This document shows positions 8,634-17,165 of a stretch of 64,000 nucleotides of DNA, in pieces (within the stretch, counting starts at the first letter, position 1; every line of letters starts with the position of its first letter). The DNA is from Candidatus Zixiibacteriota bacterium. Its GTDB lineage: Bacteria; Zixibacteria; MSB-5A5; WJJR01. Location of the stretch: positions 95,087 through 159,086 of the forward strand of contig JBFMGX010000015.1 of NCBI GenBank assembly GCA_040752595.1, written 5' to 3'. The notes beneath the pieces are model-generated. The model was not told where the DNA came from. It made no database searches and saw nothing but the letters and a program-made list of their open reading frames with translations. Made by a program: the position numbers and the translations under genes.

Positions 8634-10550
8634 ATGCTGGCATACGCCTGGCTCATACCGGTCTTTCCGCTTGTCGCGATGGTCGCCATCATGTTGGTGA
8701 CGCACCGGAACCGCGCCTTGTCGGCGGGAATATCGATCACGGCGGTCTCGCTGTCCTTCCTCTGGGCGTGGGCGGTGGCATTGACGGTCTGGGGGAATCC
8801 CCAACCGCAGCGCTTCTATTTCGACTGGCTCAATCTGGGCCCATCGATGCATGTGTCGATCGGCATCCTGATCGACGGCCTGACGGCGATGATGCTGATC
8901 GTGGTCACCACCGTCGCGCTGATGGTGCAGATCTACTCGCTGGGGTACATGCACGGCGACAAGCTGTTCTCGCGCTACTATGCCTACTTGTCATTGTTCA
9001 CGATGGCGATGTCGACGTTGGTGATCGCCGACAACTTCTTTTTGATGTTCGTCAGTTGGGAATTGGTCGGGCTGGCGTCGTACCTGTTGATCGGCTTCTG
9101 GTTCGAGAAGAAGTCCGCCGCCGATGCCGGCAAGAAGGCCTTCATCACCACGCGTCTCGGCGACCTCGGATTCATCATTGGTATGCTGATGCTCTACGTC
9201 GGATGCGAGACGCTGACGTTCGAAGGCGTATTTGCCGCGGTCGAAAGCGGCACGCTGCAGGGCGCCTTCCTGACCACGGCGGCGATCTTCCTTTTCATGG
9301 GGGCGGTCGGCAAATCGGCCCAGTTCCCATTGCATGTCTGGCTTCCCGATGCGATGGAGGGTCCGACGCCGGTGTCGGCATTGATCCACGCGGCCACGAT
9401 GGTCGTGGCGGGCGTCTATCTGGTGGCGCGTTCCCTGACGATCTTCGTGGCGGCGCCGGTCGCCGCCGACGTCGTCGCCTGGATCGGCATCATCACCTCG
9501 CTGATGGCGGCCTCGATCGGCCTGGTGCAGAATGACATCAAGCGCGTGCTGGCGTATTCGACGGTTTCGCAGTTGGGCTACATGATCATGGCGCTGGGGC
9601 TCGGCGGCTTCACCGCCGGGACATTCCATCTGATGACCCACGCCTTCTTCAAGGCGTTGCTCTTCCTCGCCGCCGGGTCGGTCATTCACGCCGTGCACAG
9701 CAATGACATCCGTGACATGGGCGGCCTGCACGCGAAGATGAAGACGACCTCGACGACCTTCCTGATCGCGGCGCTGGCGATCGCGGGGATATTCCCCCTG
9801 TCGGGGTTCTGGTCGAAGGACGAGATCGTGGCGGCCACGCTGGGCAGGCCGGTGTTCACCGTGCTGACGCTTCTGGTCGCCTTCATGACCGCTTTCTACA
9901 TGTTCCGTCTGTACTTCCTCACGTTTACCGGCAAGCCGCGTGACCAGCACAAGTTCGACCATGCCCACGAATCGCCGCGCACGATGACGGTCCCATTGAT
10001 TGTCCTGGCGGTGTTGTCCGTGATTTCGGGATTCATCGGTCTGCCCTGGCTGCACAAGGGATTCTCGACCGTCGTGTATCACGGGCATCCGCACCATGGC
10101 GAGTTTCACATTCTATGGGCGGCGATCGCGCTGGCGATTGGCTTAAGCGGGATCGGGCTGGCCTATCTGATGTACTACAAGAAGTCGATCGATCCGGAAC
10201 GTGTCCGTGCCGCGGCGGGTGGTGTGTACACAACGCTGTTGAACAAATACTACTTCGACGAGGCGTACGATGTCCTGTTCGTGCGCCCGTACTACGCCAT
10301 GTGCCGGGGTTGGTTCTGGTTCGATCAGAAGATCATTGACGGGCTGGTCAACGGCTTTGGCGATCTCGGCGTGTTGTGGGGACGGGTCAACAAGTGGTTC
10401 GACGACACGTTTGTGGACGGCGCGGTCAACGGCATTGGCTGGCTGACGCGCGGCTTCGGCGCGACCATTCGTTACTTGCAGACCGGCCGGGTGCAGAACT
10501 ACGCGTTCATCGTCTTTGCGGCGTTGGTGGTGATATGGTTGTTGCAGTGA
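8634..10550 (+). CDS. nuoL: NADH-quinone oxidoreductase subunit L
   Basis: This large antiporter-like proton-pumping subunit lies at the distal end of the complex I membrane arm. It has about 638 residues with some 14-16 hydrophobic helices, the N-terminal motif YMHGDKLFSRYYAYLSLF, and the proton-channel motif AVGKSAQFPLHVWLPDAMEG with TPVSALIHAATMVVAG. The long C-terminal lateral helix region follows in the last 130 residues. ATG 8634 is preferred (AGAG eight bases upstream); GTG 8628 is an in-frame alternative. Confidence 0.96.
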   Translation: MLAYAWLIPVFPLVAMVAIMLVTHRNRALSAGISITAVSLSFLWAWAVALTVWGNPQPQRFYFDWLNLGPSMHVSIGILIDGLTAMMLIVVTTVALMVQIYSLGYMHGDKLFSRYYAYLSLFTMAMSTLVIADNFFLMFVSWELVGLASYLLIGFWFEKKSAADAGKKAFITTRLGDLGFIIGMLMLYVGCETLTFEGVFAAVESGTLQGAFLTTAAIFLFMGAVGKSAQFPLHVWLPDAMEGPTPVSALIHAATMVVAGVYLVARSLTIFVAAPVAADVVAWIGIITSLMAASIGLVQNDIKRVLAYSTVSQLGYMIMALGLGGFTAGTFHLMTHAFFKALLFLAAGSVIHAVHSNDIRDMGGLHAKMKTTSTTFLIAALAIAGIFPLSGFWSKDEIVAATLGRPVFTVLTLLVAFMTAFYMFRLYFLTFTGKPRDQHKFDHAHESPRTMTVPLIVLAVLSVISGFIGLPWLHKGFSTVVYHGHPHHGEFHILWAAIALAIGLSGIGLAYLMYYKKSIDPERVRAAAGGVYTTLLNKYYFDEAYDVLFVRPYYAMCRGWFWFDQKIIDGLVNGFGDLGVLWGRVNKWFDDTFVDGAVNGIGWLTRGFGATIRYLQTGRVQNYAFIVFAALVVIWLLQ

Positions 10551-10582
10551 CCAGGTGAGAATCGGGAGGGCGAGGCTCCTGT

Positions 10583-10656
10583 TCATCCTGAGCGAAGCGA
10601 ACGGGCCGATCCGATTGGAAAGAAACAGCAGATTCCTCGCTGCGCTCGGAATGACA
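10583..10656. repeat. REPIN-like element between nuoL and nuoM
   Basis: The inverted halves are TCATCCTGAGCGAAGCGAA and CAGCAGATTCCTCGCTGCGC ending in GGAATGACA, separated by a 20-base loop. Confidence 0.8.
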
Positions 10657-10709
10657 AGGTCGGCTCGTTTTTCAAGAATGAGGACAAGAGACCCGAGGAC
10701 GGTTCACAG

Positions 10710-12182
10710 ATGATATCCGGCATTCTCTCGTGGATGATCTTCCTGCCGCTTGTCGGCATGGTGGTGATCATGCTTGTGCCCAAGGACAACCACCGCGCCA
10801 TTCGCGGCGTGGCGTCGGTGGCGACGTTCTTGCCCCTGATCCTGTCGTTTGTCCTGCTGGCGGGGTATGACAGCTCGACGGCGGCGTTTCAGTTCGTGGA
10901 GAAGGCGGCGTGGATTCCGGCGCTCAACGTCAACTACCACCTCGGCGCGGATGGGATCTCGGTGCCGATGCTGTTTTTGACCGCGCTGTTGTCCTTCCTG
11001 GCGGCAATCGTCTCATTCAACATCACGACGAGGGTCAAGGAGTACTTTGCCTTCTATCTGCTTCTGACCACCGGCATGATGGGCGTCTTCGCCGCCTTGG
11101 ATTTCTTTCTCTTTTATGTGTTCTGGGAGGTCATGCTGGTGCCGATGTACTTCTTGATCGGCATCTGGGGCGGACCGCGCAAGGAGTACGCGGCGATCAA
11201 GTTCTTCCTCTACACGCTCTTCGGCTCGATCTTCATGTTGGTGGCGATTCTGGCCTTGTATTTCACCTCGACGCCGCACACGCTGTCGATCATCGAGCAC
11301 ATCCAACGCGCGCCGCAGATGACGCACGGCTTCCAGATCTTCGCCTTTGTCTTCTTCTTCATCGCGTTTGCAATCAAGATCCCAACCCTGCCGTTCCACA
11401 CCTGGTTGCCGGATGCCCATGTGGAAGCGCCGACCGCGGTGTCGGTGCTGCTGGCGGGAATTCTGCTGAAGATGGGGACCTACGGTTTGTTGCGCGTGTC
11501 GTTCCCGATGTTTCCCGAGGCCACCAAGTACTTTGCGCAGCCGATGGCGATCTTGGGGATGGCCGGGATCATCTATGGCGCCTTCGTCTGCATGGCGCAG
11601 ACCGATCTGAAGAAGCTGGTGGCGTACTCGTCGGTCTCGCACATGGGGTACTGTCTGTTGGGGATGGCGGCGGTCGGCTCGGTGGCCGGGATATCGGGAT
11701 GCATGTTCCAGATGGTGTCGCATGGGCTGATCACGGGGGCGCTGTTTATTCTGGTCGGCGTGATTTATGATCGCGCCCACACGCGCGACATCGACGCCTA
11801 CGGCGGCATGTGGCTGAAGGTGCCGGTGTACTCCGGGATCATGGTGTTGTTCGTGCTGGGGTCGCTCGGATTGCCGGGATTGTCGGGGTTTGTCAGCGAG
11901 TTCATGGTGTTTCTGGGCGCCTTCCCCTATTTCAAGGTGATCGTGGCGCTGTCGGTGATCGGCGTGCTGTTGACCGCGGCGTACTTCCTGCGCATGATCC
12001 AGCGGATGTTCCTGGGGACCGTCGCCGGGCACACGGAGCATCTGACCGAGATCAACGCGCGGGAGATCTTCACGGTCGCGCCGCTGGCGATTCTGATGAT
12101 CGCCATCGGCGTCTATCCGACGTTGCTGTCGGATTACATCAAGGAAACGATCGTCAACCTGGTGCACGTGATCGGGGCGTAG
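10710..12182 (+). CDS. nuoM: NADH-quinone oxidoreductase subunit M
   Basis: This antiporter-like proton-pumping subunit of complex I has 490 residues, a normal length. Recognisable stretches are NYHLGADGISVPMLFLTALL, the FWEVMLVPMYFLIGIWG helix with its conserved glutamate, KIPTLPFHTWLPDAHVEAPT with AVSVLLAGILLKMGTYG, and LKKLVAYSSVSHMGY. GAGGA lies about eleven bases before ATG 10710. A repeat-flanked nuclease gene separates it from nuoN. Confidence 0.96.
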   Translation: MISGILSWMIFLPLVGMVVIMLVPKDNHRAIRGVASVATFLPLILSFVLLAGYDSSTAAFQFVEKAAWIPALNVNYHLGADGISVPMLFLTALLSFLAAIVSFNITTRVKEYFAFYLLLTTGMMGVFAALDFFLFYVFWEVMLVPMYFLIGIWGGPRKEYAAIKFFLYTLFGSIFMLVAILALYFTSTPHTLSIIEHIQRAPQMTHGFQIFAFVFFFIAFAIKIPTLPFHTWLPDAHVEAPTAVSVLLAGILLKMGTYGLLRVSFPMFPEATKYFAQPMAILGMAGIIYGAFVCMAQTDLKKLVAYSSVSHMGYCLLGMAAVGSVAGISGCMFQMVSHGLITGALFILVGVIYDRAHTRDIDAYGGMWLKVPVYSGIMVLFVLGSLGLPGLSGFVSEFMVFLGAFPYFKVIVALSVIGVLLTAAYFLRMIQRMFLGTVAGHTEHLTEINAREIFTVAPLAILMIAIGVYPTLLSDYIKETIVNLVHVIGA

Positions 12183-12234
12183 GCACTTGACAGGGATGTG
12201 ACCTGAGACCCTGGAAATGAAGAACACACCACCC

Positions 12235-12333
12235 CACTGTCATTCTGAGGCGGCTCGCACGAAGTGCGGGATGCCGGAGAATCTGCTGTTCGACACGGTG
12301 AGAAAAAGCAGATTCTTCGCTTCGCTCAGAATG
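12235..12333. repeat. REPIN-like element, copy A flanking the GIY-YIG gene
   Basis: These 99 bases match 12740-12838 at 98 positions (GGAG here, GAAG there). The element is a long hairpin: outer arm CTGTCATTCTGAG, small hairpin GCACGAAGTGC, inner arm GAGAATCTGCT pairing with AGCAGATTCTTC across a 19-base loop. The right outer arm is truncated by divergence after CAGAATG. Confidence 0.92.
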
Positions 12334-12356
12334 CTAGGGGTGGGGCATCGGCGGAC

Positions 12357-12683
12357 ATGAAGGAGTATTTCGTCTACATCATGGCAAGCCGATCACGGAC
12401 GTTGTACACCGGAGTCACGAGCGACCTGACGCGACGGGTGTGGGAGCACCGGCACGCGGCAAGGGGTGGCTTCACAGCGAAGTACAAAGCCCACCGTCTC
12501 GTGTACTACCAGTCGACACCGAACATCTCTGCCGCGATTGCCCGAGAAAGACAGATCAAGGGCTGGCTGAGAGCACGAAAGATCGCACTGATTGAGTCCA
12601 TCAATCCGACGTGGGAAGATCTTGCGCCCGACGACGTGGCCGTTGGAAAAAGAACAGCAGATTCTTCGCTTCGCTCAGAATGA
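12357..12683 (+). CDS. Small GIY-YIG nuclease family protein
   Basis: This 108-residue single-domain protein is related to UPF0213/YhbQ-type GIY-YIG nucleases. The motif pair appears as FVYIM and LYTGVT near the N-terminus, with the catalytic arginine in DLTRRVWEHR and the glutamate in AIARERQIKGWLRARK. ATG 12357 starts right at the domain; the upstream open frame is repeat sequence. The last residues, ADSSLRSE, are encoded by a partial REPIN-family copy (12651-12683). The gene is bracketed by the 99-bp copies at 12235 and 12740 and interrupts the nuo cluster, which suggests a mobile or repeat-associated insertion. Its substrate is unknown. Confidence 0.88.
   Translation: MKEYFVYIMASRSRTLYTGVTSDLTRRVWEHRHAARGGFTAKYKAHRLVYYQSTPNISAAIARERQIKGWLRARKIALIESINPTWEDLAPDDVAVGKRTADSSLRSE
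12651..12683. repeat. REPIN-family half element forming the nuclease C-terminus
   Basis: The half copy (AACAGCAGATTCTTCGCTTC followed by GCTCAGAATGA) overlaps the end of the GIY-YIG reading frame and provides its last codons and stop. Confidence 0.85.
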
Positions 12684-12739
12684 CGCTGCGGGAAGTGATG
12701 AGAGGCGACATGCGAAATCTCTTTCACCGTAAACCGATC

Positions 12740-12842
12740 CACTGTCATTCTGAGGCGGCTCGCACGAAGTGCGGGATGCCGAAGAATCTGCTGTTCGACA
12801 CGGTGAGAAAAAGCAGATTCTTCGCTTCGCTCAGAATGACAG
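12740..12842. repeat. REPIN-like element, copy B upstream of nuoN
   Basis: This is the complete copy. The perfect 13-base terminal arms CTGTCATTCTGAG and CTCAGAATGACAG enclose a perfect inner stem GAAGAATCTGCT/AGCAGATTCTTC and the small hairpin GCACGAAGTGC. It ends 19 bases before the nuoN start. Confidence 0.92.
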
Positions 12843-12861
12843 GATGGGGCGTCTGACATCC

Positions 12862-14337
12862 ATGCCCTTCAACCTCTCCCAATTCTACGCCGACTGGGGC
12901 ACGATCCTCCCCGAGTGCTTCCTGTTTCTCTGGGCGCTGGTGATTCTCGCCTGGGCGACCGGGACCCGCGATGAGAAGCCGGGGGGTTCCGGCCTCTTTG
13001 CGGCGCTGACGATCATCGGAGCCGTGATCACTGCCGTTTGGGTCGCCATGACCGCGGATGGCACCGCCTTCGGCGGGACATTCGTCTTCGACCGTCTGGC
13101 GGTGGTCTTCAAAGAGATCGTGCTCGGCACCGTGATCCTGACCGCCATGTCGTCTGTCGGCACAGTGGGACGGCTGCGGGCGCATCGCGGCGAATACTAC
13201 GGCATGATCCTGTTTTCGGCGGTCGGGATGATGCTGATGGCCTCGGCGACCGAGCTTCTGCTGCTCTATGTATCGATCGAGCTGTCGACCATCGCCCTAT
13301 TCGCGCTGGCGGCCTACCACAAGACCAATCGCAAGTCGGCCGAAGCGGGTCTGAAGTACGTGATCCTCGGCGGGATTTCCTCGGCGATCCTGCTGTATGG
13401 CGTCGCCTTACTCTATGGTCTGACCGGCACCACCGAGCTGGCGGCGATCCGCACGGCGGTCCTGCAAATGTACACAAGCACAGGTGTTTTTCCACCCGCG
13501 ATGACGCTGGCGCTCATTCTGGTTGTTGCCGGATTCGGATTCAAACTGGCGCTGGCGCCGTTTCACATGTGGGCGCCCGATGTGTACGAGGGCGCGCCGA
13601 CGCCGATCACCGCTTATCTGTCGGTTGCCTCCAAGGCGGCGGCGGTGGCGGCCTTCATCCGGGTCTTCTTCATCGGGTTGGAATCGGCGCAGTCGGTGTG
13701 GATTCAGGTGATCGCGGCCCTGGCGGCGCTGGCGATGATCGTCGGCAACGTCACCGCGATCGTGCAGACCAACATCAAGCGCATGCTGGCCTATTCCTCG
13801 GTGGCGCAGATCGGGTATGTGCTGGTCGGCGCGGTGGCGCTCGACACCTGGGGCGCCACGGCGATGTCGTTTTACATGATGGCGTACCTGTTCGCCAACA
13901 TGGGCGCCTTCATCTGCGTGATCGCCTTTTCCGAACGCACCGGCTCGGATGAGATCGCGCACTATGATGGCCTGGCGCAGCGCTCGCCTGTGCTGGCGGC
14001 GTTCTTTACACTGTTCCTGTTGTCGTTGACCGGCATTCCGCCGACGGCGGGATTTTTGGCCAAGTACTATGTCTTCCTGGCGGCGATCAACGCCGACTAC
14101 ATGTGGCTGGTCATCATCGGCGTGGTGACATCGGTGATCGCGCTCTACTACTATGCCACCGTGATCCGCCGCATGTACTTCCCCGCCGAGGCGCCATCGG
14201 GTGGCGTGGCTTTGTCCCTTAGCTTGACGGTGGCATTGATTCTCTCGGCCGCCGGTGTCCTGTTCTTCGGCATTTTCCCCGGATCGTTCGTGGCGTTTAT
14301 TCAGAACGCCGCGCAGATGCTGCTGGCGGGGATGTGA
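12862..14337 (+). CDS. nuoN: NADH-quinone oxidoreductase subunit N
   Basis: This third antiporter-like subunit of complex I has 491 residues and about 14 hydrophobic helices. It shows LLLYVSIELSTIALFALAAY, the KTNRKSAEAGLKYVILGGISS helix with the conserved lysine, GFKLALAPFHMWAPDVYEGA with PTPITAYLSVASKAAA, and NIKRMLAYSSVAQIGY. ATG 12862 is chosen as the first start past the repeat; the open frame extends upstream through repeat copy B, and ATG 12844 is a weaker alternative. It closes the cluster. Confidence 0.95.
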   Translation: MPFNLSQFYADWGTILPECFLFLWALVILAWATGTRDEKPGGSGLFAALTIIGAVITAVWVAMTADGTAFGGTFVFDRLAVVFKEIVLGTVILTAMSSVGTVGRLRAHRGEYYGMILFSAVGMMLMASATELLLLYVSIELSTIALFALAAYHKTNRKSAEAGLKYVILGGISSAILLYGVALLYGLTGTTELAAIRTAVLQMYTSTGVFPPAMTLALILVVAGFGFKLALAPFHMWAPDVYEGAPTPITAYLSVASKAAAVAAFIRVFFIGLESAQSVWIQVIAALAALAMIVGNVTAIVQTNIKRMLAYSSVAQIGYVLVGAVALDTWGATAMSFYMMAYLFANMGAFICVIAFSERTGSDEIAHYDGLAQRSPVLAAFFTLFLLSLTGIPPTAGFLAKYYVFLAAINADYMWLVIIGVVTSVIALYYYATVIRRMYFPAEAPSGGVALSLSLTVALILSAAGVLFFGIFPGSFVAFIQNAAQMLLAGM

Positions 14338-14363
14338 CAATCCGGACAAGTGGCATTGATCCG

Positions 14364-14444
14364 TAGGGGCGTATGGCAATACGCCCCTACGGGGGATTCA
14401 CTGTATCCGAGCGTCCCGACGGGCGAACACAGAGGTTCGCCCCT
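14364..14444. repeat. Palindromic repeats of the GTAGGGGCG family
   Basis: A hairpin GTAGGGGCGTAT/ATACGCCCCTAC (14364-14391) is followed by a module GACGGGCGAACACAGAGGTT CGCCCCTAC. Related modules occur at 15189-15217 and 18533-18606. They lie between the convergent nuoN and outer-membrane protein genes. Confidence 0.75.
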
Positions 14445-15093
14445 ACTGGAGCACGGTGATCATCAGATGAAAACCGGTGTGGAGCGACGTGTGGCCGTCA
14501 TTGGTGTTGTCGTTCGGCAGTTCCAAGTTGAGGAATACCTCGGGGGTCAAGCTGAAGTGCTTGTCGATGAACCACTCGATGGAGGCGGCCGGCTCAAGAC
14601 TGAAGGTCAGGTGTGTCCCATCGTCAATGCCTGGATCTTGCATTGTGCCGCCCCAGTAGATCGGGTCGCAGTCACAATGGACGATGTCGGCATTGAGACG
14701 TCCCCCGAAGCGCACGTGGGCATTGTCATCCAGCGATGAACGTTGAAATGCGCCGACCGACAAGGGCACATCCCAGATTCTCCAAGTGTATACATCCTGA
14801 CTGTGAACATTGATGCCGAGTTCGTAGTCCAATTCCCGGGTTGCGTAGTAGCGGATCACAAAGTCGCGGAAGCCAAGAGGATGGCTGAACGACACTTGGT
14901 CGTATTCCTGAAAACCGGGATCAATCTCGAGGACGCCCTTGCTCCAATTGCGTGTCCAGCCGCCCTGCATGCGCAGACCGATGCCGATTCTGTCGGTGGG
15001 ATCGACATTCTCGGCGCTGGTCTGTGTGATGGACAACAGTAACACAAGACCGCAGAGGGCCGGTGCAGCCCACCGTGCGATTGTCCGGGACAT
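14443..15093 (-). CDS. Putative outer-membrane beta-barrel protein
   Basis: The 216 residues begin with a signal peptide (RTIARWAAPALCGLVLLLSI, cleavage after about residue 27 near SAE). The mature part alternates polar and hydrophobic residues in strand-like segments (IGIGLRMQGGWTRNW, FVIRYYATRELDYELGINV, THLTFSLEPAASIEWFIDK, FSLTPEVFLNLEL) and ends in TGFHLMITVLQ, as expected for an eight-strand-type barrel. AGGAGA lies six bases before ATG 15093, a convincing start. The family and function are not recognised. Confidence 0.7.
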   Translation of the reverse strand: MSRTIARWAAPALCGLVLLLSITQTSAENVDPTDRIGIGLRMQGGWTRNWSKGVLEIDPGFQEYDQVSFSHPLGFRDFVIRYYATRELDYELGINVHSQDVYTWRIWDVPLSVGAFQRSSLDDNAHVRFGGRLNADIVHCDCDPIYWGGTMQDPGIDDGTHLTFSLEPAASIEWFIDKHFSLTPEVFLNLELPNDNTNDGHTSLHTGFHLMITVLQ

Positions 15094-15188
15094 GGCTGTC
15101 TCCTTTCGCTTGGGGATCGATGGATGCCGTCTGACGGCTCGGCCAATAAGTTGTACCGCGTAGGGCAGGTCAAGGATTCACCGGGGAT

Positions 15189-15217
15189 TGCCGGGCGAAC
15201 ACACAGGTTCGCCCCTA
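15189..15217. repeat. Palindromic repeat, GGGCGAACAC/GTTCGCCC type
   Basis: A single copy of the GGGCGAACACACAGGTTCGC CCCTAC module lies upstream of the IscU-like gene; a close copy is at 14412-14440. Confidence 0.7.
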
Positions 15218-15243
15218 CTCAGCGCGGCGTGGAATTGCGTATT

Positions 15244-15642
15244 ATGGGCAGGATGATGACGCTCCCCGACCGCGAGAACTTCGGTTACAACGCCACGGTG
15301 ACCGATCATTTCCAGAACCCGCGCAACGCGGGGGATATGGAGGACCCGTCATGCGTGGGGATTGCGCGCAATTCGGAATGCGGCGATCTGCTGAAGTTGT
15401 ATCTGAAAATCGACGGCGGCCGGATCGTGGCGGCAAAGTTCAAGACCTATGGTTGCGGCGCGGCGATTGCATCGTCGTCGATGCTGACCGAGTTGTTGAT
15501 CGGCCGCACCGTCGCTGAAGCAACAGCGATAACGAATGTCGAGGTCGCGGAAGCCTTGGGGGGCCTTCCCGAACGCAAGTTGCATTGTTCGGTGTTGGCG
15601 CAAGAGGCGACGCGGGCGGCGATGGCGGATTGGGGATCGTAG
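15244..15642 (+). CDS. IscU/NifU N-terminal-like Fe-S scaffold protein
   Basis: Fe-S clusters are assembled on this type of small scaffold before transfer to target proteins. The 132 residues carry the three ligand cysteines in the expected contexts: Cys46 in ECGDLLKL with the adjacent Asp48, Cys71 in KTYGCGAAIASSS, and Cys115 in LHCSVLAQEA. The N-terminal VTDHFQNPRNAG is typical. Start is uncertain among ATG 15244, 15253 and 15256. It sits directly upstream of nadA, itself an Fe-S enzyme. The only cysteine-desulfurase-like gene in the window is 42 kb away. Confidence 0.9.
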   Translation: MGRMMTLPDRENFGYNATVTDHFQNPRNAGDMEDPSCVGIARNSECGDLLKLYLKIDGGRIVAAKFKTYGCGAAIASSSMLTELLIGRTVAEATAITNVEVAEALGGLPERKLHCSVLAQEATRAAMADWGS

Positions 15643-15659
15643 GGGCACGGCGTGCCGTG

Positions 15660-15776
15660 CCCGCAGGGGGCTGAAAGTCGAAGATCCCGAGCGAAGCGAG
15701 GGACCTCCCTGTCCGCGAGCCGTAGCATCGTGGACAAGGGGCTTCAGCCCCTTAATGGCGGGCAGAGCCCGCCCTA
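15660..15776. repeat. Mixed palindromic repeats before nadA
   Basis: The gap has GCAGGGGGCTGAAAG, a REPIN-family half (GAGCGAAGCGAGGGACC at about 15690), AAGGGGCTTCAGCCCCTTA and GGCGGGCAGAGCCCGCC. Similar modules recur at 38796-38942 and 40484-40566. Confidence 0.7.
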
Positions 15777-15868
15777 CAAGAGCCGGATGGATGGCAACCA
15801 AGAGTCGCATCGAAAGCGTAATGCAGAGGGAAACCGTCCGGCGGAGGCGCGAAATCGCCAGATCAACC

Positions 15869-16978
15869 ATGAAGACCGCGACCCAACCAGATATCACCCT
15901 GGCATCTGCCTGCGCAACGGGTCTGTCGGAATCGGATCAGGGCACGGTCGCCCGCATCCGCGCCCAGATCGACCGCTGGGGCCAACGGCTGGTCATTCTC
16001 ACGCATCATTACCAGCGCAAGGAGATCGTCCCGTTCGGCAACTTCGTCGGCGACTCGTACTACCTCTCCAAGATGGCGGCGCAGCAGGAAGCCGCGAAGC
16101 ACATCATCTTCTGCGGCGTGCACTTCATGGCCGAGGCGGCGCGGATTCTCTGCCGTCCCGAGCAACGGGTCTACCTCCCCAATCTGCGCGCCGGATGTCC
16201 GATGGCCGACATGGCCGATGACCCGCAGGTTGAAGACGCCTGGGATTTCCTGGCGGAATTCTGCGACACGAAGGCGATCATCCCGATTTCATATATGAAC
16301 ACGTCGGCCTCGCTGAAGGCATTCACCGGCGCCAACGGCGGATTGATTTGCACGTCGTCCAATGCTGAGAAGGCATTTCGTTGGGCCTTCGCGCGAGGAG
16401 AGAAGGTCCTCTTCTTTCCCGACGAACACTTGGGCACGAATACGGCCAATCGGCTGGGGATTCCACGTGAACATCGGGTCATCTATGATCCGCTGCGGCC
16501 GCCGACTGATCCGGAGCCGTTTCGTCGCGCGCAGGTGATCCTGTGGAAGGGATTCTGCCACGTGCACACCAACTTCACGGTGGAACACATCGAGACGGCG
16601 CGGCGGAACTACCCCGGCGTGAAGATCGTGGTGCATCCGGAGTGCATGGAGGATGTCGTCGATCTGGCCGATGCGGTCGGCTCGACGGCGTTCATTTCGC
16701 AGTATGTCGCCGACCAGCCGCCGGGGTCGATCATCGCCATCGGCACCGAGATCAACCTGACCGCGCGTTTGGCTGACGAATACCCGGACAAGACGATCTT
16801 CGAATTGTCCGGGCAGAACTGCCCGCTGTGCGTGAACATGTTCCGCACTACATTAGAGGACCTGGCCGCCTGCCTCGAACAGTTGGGCGGAACCGCTCAC
16901 GACAAAGCGATCTTCGTTCCCCCTGCCATTGCCCGCGACGCCAAGCTCGCGTTGGATCGGATGTTGGAACTCCGGTAG
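15869..16978 (+). CDS. nadA: Quinolinate synthase A
   Basis: NadA condenses iminoaspartate with dihydroxyacetone phosphate to give quinolinate, the precursor of NAD. At 369 residues it resembles the longer Bacillus-type enzymes. Candidate [4Fe-4S] ligands are Cys110 (NLRAGCPMADM), Cys230 (KGFCHVHTNF) and Cys318/Cys321 (GQNCPLCVNMFRT). LTHHYQRKEI, GDSYYLSK and VVHPECMEDVV are further family motifs. ATG 15869 gives normal length; the open frame upstream runs through repeats. nadB and nadC are not in the window, so the gene is placed beside the scaffold protein rather than in a nad operon. Confidence 0.95.
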   Translation: MKTATQPDITLASACATGLSESDQGTVARIRAQIDRWGQRLVILTHHYQRKEIVPFGNFVGDSYYLSKMAAQQEAAKHIIFCGVHFMAEAARILCRPEQRVYLPNLRAGCPMADMADDPQVEDAWDFLAEFCDTKAIIPISYMNTSASLKAFTGANGGLICTSSNAEKAFRWAFARGEKVLFFPDEHLGTNTANRLGIPREHRVIYDPLRPPTDPEPFRRAQVILWKGFCHVHTNFTVEHIETARRNYPGVKIVVHPECMEDVVDLADAVGSTAFISQYVADQPPGSIIAIGTEINLTARLADEYPDKTIFELSGQNCPLCVNMFRTTLEDLAACLEQLGGTAHDKAIFVPPAIARDAKLALDRMLELR

Positions 16979-17165
16979 CGCGAGAACACAGCGGCCTTCC
17001 GCGATGATCGACTCTCCACCCTTTCCCGTTGGGGTTTTGAGGCGATCCGAGGTGCGGCGCTCACACGGCTGCTCCTGGACAGACGCCACGGCGATTTTCC
17101 TTGGTGCACAAAGATGAAAGACGTATCGTCTCAAGGGCTGGAAGTGGTCGATGGAGGGCCTGATC

